Assembly (NCBI RefSeq): GCF_963667045.1
Contig: NZ_OY762934.1
Coordinates: 3,116,501 to 3,180,500 of the forward strand
Direction: 5' to 3'
DNA: 64,000 nt
From: an uncultured Cohaesibacter sp.
Lineage (GTDB): Bacteria > Pseudomonadota > Alphaproteobacteria > Rhizobiales > Cohaesibacteraceae
Of this stretch, positions 62,256 to 64,000 are shown one piece after another. How positions within the stretch are numbered: the first letter of the stretch is position 1; each line of letters starts with the position of its first letter. The position numbers were made by a program, and so were the translations under genes. Under the pieces are notes generated by a model. That model made no database searches, was not told the origin of the DNA, and was given only the letters and a program-made list of their open reading frames with translations.

Positions 62256-63605
62256 TTATACGCGCTGACTGCCAACGCCGAATTCCGGGTAAGCTTCGAC
62301 ACCGATTTCGGCTTTGTCGAGACCCATGTATTCTTCTTCTTCGGTGACACGAATGCCCATGGTTGCTTTCAGGACGCCCCAGACGATGAAGGAGCAGACC
62401 AGCGTGAAGGCACCGTAGGAGACAACACCGATGAACTGGGTGACGTAGGAAGTCTCAGAGTTGGTGAACGGAACAATCATGGTGCCCCAGATACCGCAGA
62501 CAAGGTGAACCGGGATGGCACCGACCACGTCGTCGATTTTCAGCTTGTCGAGAAGCGGAACAACGATGATGACCAGAGCAGCACCGATGGCGCCGATGAT
62601 GATGGACTGGCCGAGGGTCGGGTTCAGAGGCTCTGCGGTGATGGAGACCAGGCCGGCCAGAGCGCCGTTGAGAACCATGGTCACGTCGACCTTCTTGTAG
62701 AGGATCTGCAGCAGGATCATTGCGGCAACCACACCACCGGCAGCAGCCATGTTGGTGTTGGCAAAGATGCGGGAAACGTCTGAAACGTCACCAATGGTGC
62801 CCATAGCGAGCTGGGAAGCGCCGTTGAAGCCGAACCAGCCGAGCCACAGGATGAAGGTGCCGAGAGTTGCCAGCGGGATGTTGGAAGCAGGCATCGGGTT
62901 GACGGAGCCGTCTGCACCATATTTGCCCTTACGAGCACCGAGCAGAAGAACACCAGCCAAAGCAGCCCAGCCGCCTACGGAGTGAACAAGGGTGGACCCT
63001 GCGAAATCGGAGAAGCCCATTTCGGAGAGCCAGCCTGCACCCCACTGCCAGGAACCGGCAATCGGGTATATGAAGGCGGTCAGGACACAGGTGAAGATCA
63101 TGAACGGCCACAGTTTGACGCGCTCGGCCAGGGTGCCGGAAACAACCGATGCTGCGGTTGCAACGAACACCATCTGGAAGAACCAGTCGGAGCCGGTGGA
63201 ATAGCCGGTATCAAGAGCGTTGCCGCCAACCGGATCCAGTTCATACATGAAGGAGAAGGTACCGATGTAGCCACCGTCAACACCGACATACATCAGATTG
63301 TAGCCGACGAGGTAGTACATGATGCCTGCAACGGCATAAAGGGAGACGTTCTTCATGCTCTGCATCGATACGTTCTTGGAGCGAACGAGACCGGCCTCGA
63401 GCATGGCAAAGCCCGCGGCCATCCACATCACAAGGAAGCCACCGATCAAGAAGAGCAGGGTGTTGAAGATATATTGCGTATGAGCTGCAGCTTCGCCGGT
63501 TGCTGCAGGCGCTGCGGCTGCGGCTTCTGCAGCTTCCTGTGCAAGGGCCGGACCGGCCAGAAGGCTTGCTGCGCCAACAAGAAGGGCAAGGGTTACTTTT
63601 GACAT
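62256..63605 (-). CDS. amtB: ammonium transporter
   Basis: A 449-aa ammonium channel. A signal peptide (MSKVTLALLVGAASLLAGPA) is followed by an Ala-rich linker and eleven helices. The twin pore histidines lie in STLVHSVGGW and IPVHLVCGIWG; DWFFQMVFVATAASVVSGTL is the family signature. The start at 63605 lies 44 bp after glnK. Ammonium or ammonia enters through it, and GlnK can close it when nitrogen is sufficient. Confidence 0.96.
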   Translation of the reverse strand: MSKVTLALLVGAASLLAGPALAQEAAEAAAAAPAATGEAAAHTQYIFNTLLFLIGGFLVMWMAAGFAMLEAGLVRSKNVSMQSMKNVSLYAVAGIMYYLVGYNLMYVGVDGGYIGTFSFMYELDPVGGNALDTGYSTGSDWFFQMVFVATAASVVSGTLAERVKLWPFMIFTCVLTAFIYPIAGSWQWGAGWLSEMGFSDFAGSTLVHSVGGWAALAGVLLLGARKGKYGADGSVNPMPASNIPLATLGTFILWLGWFGFNGASQLAMGTIGDVSDVSRIFANTNMAAAGGVVAAMILLQILYKKVDVTMVLNGALAGLVSITAEPLNPTLGQSIIIGAIGAALVIIVVPLLDKLKIDDVVGAIPVHLVCGIWGTMIVPFTNSETSYVTQFIGVVSYGAFTLVCSFIVWGVLKATMGIRVTEEEEYMGLDKAEIGVEAYPEFGVGSQRV

Positions 63606-63648
63606 TTGATTGTCCTTGTTTTTCACTTCTACTTGATTGGGGTTTGGC

Positions 63649-63996
<348 letters not shown>

Positions 63997-64000
63997 TCAT

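Overview
The window looks like chromosomal DNA of a metabolically versatile, probably marine alphaproteobacterium (Hyphomicrobiales-like). That is an inference from the TRAP and many ABC importers, the BKACE, thiolase and CoA-transferase catabolic genes, the glnK-amtB pair, dense ATGA-overlapped operons and the codon style; no rRNA or other strong taxonomic marker is present.

Layout. 1-4.95 kb: an amidohydrolase diverges from a TRAP importer operon (dctP, dctQ and dctM types) that ends with a GAF-domain protein. 5.2-15.3 kb: a minus-strand operon holds a Pot-type ABC importer, an Asp/Glu/hydantoin racemase, a DUF917 protein and a HyuA-like hydantoinase. It diverges from a LuxR-type regulator followed by an amidase. 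A GTGACTAYAG motif lies upstream of both the importer operon and the amidase. 15.3-15.6 kb: a collapsed IS3 remnant. 15.8-25.1 kb: a LysR regulator and a seven-gene operon combining a sugar-type ABC importer, a leaderless Cys-type sulfatase, a DUF4432 epimerase-like protein and a radical-SAM sulfatase maturase. It reads as import of a sulfate ester followed by desulfation in the cytoplasm. 25.1-26.7 kb: tyrS, preceded by a possible Tyr-containing leader peptide and a terminator.

26.7-29.75 kb is a scar region: an IS110-type remnant, an unrecognised 530-aa membrane-anchored protein, a degenerate tRNA-Arg(CCG), a cobalamin riboswitch with no gene behind it, and a truncated IS6-type element. 30.1-43.1 kb is a catabolic island: BKACE (DUF849), thiolase, two CoA-transferase subunits, two related MFS carriers (the first with a coupled 37-aa ORF), a 6-oxocamphor-hydrolase-type crotonase, an SDR, an outer-membrane porin, a second thiolase and a LysR regulator. 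Related AAAAAGAATT/AAAAAGATTC motifs occur upstream of several of these units and of the regulator. I infer a pathway for a cyclic alcohol or ketone that runs through a beta-diketone and a beta-keto acid to acetyl-CoA.

43.4-43.9 kb: two collapsed IS3 remnants and a solo IS6-type end. 43.95-50.4 kb: a minus-strand operon with an Afu/Fbp-type ABC importer, a metallo-beta-lactamase-fold hydrolase, a dual-specificity-type phosphatase and a LacI regulator, with a perfect 16-bp palindrome just upstream of the first gene. 50.7-56.7 kb: membrane and envelope genes, including a NEW3-domain protein with a Nos-type ABC exporter and two tandem membrane proteins of similar architecture. 56.9-61.3 kb: an alcohol dehydrogenase, an aldo/keto reductase, a TerB-like protein, a glutamine amidotransferase and a YggT protein. 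61.4-64 kb: inorganic pyrophosphatase, then amtB and glnK. No CRISPR array, rRNA or prophage was seen.
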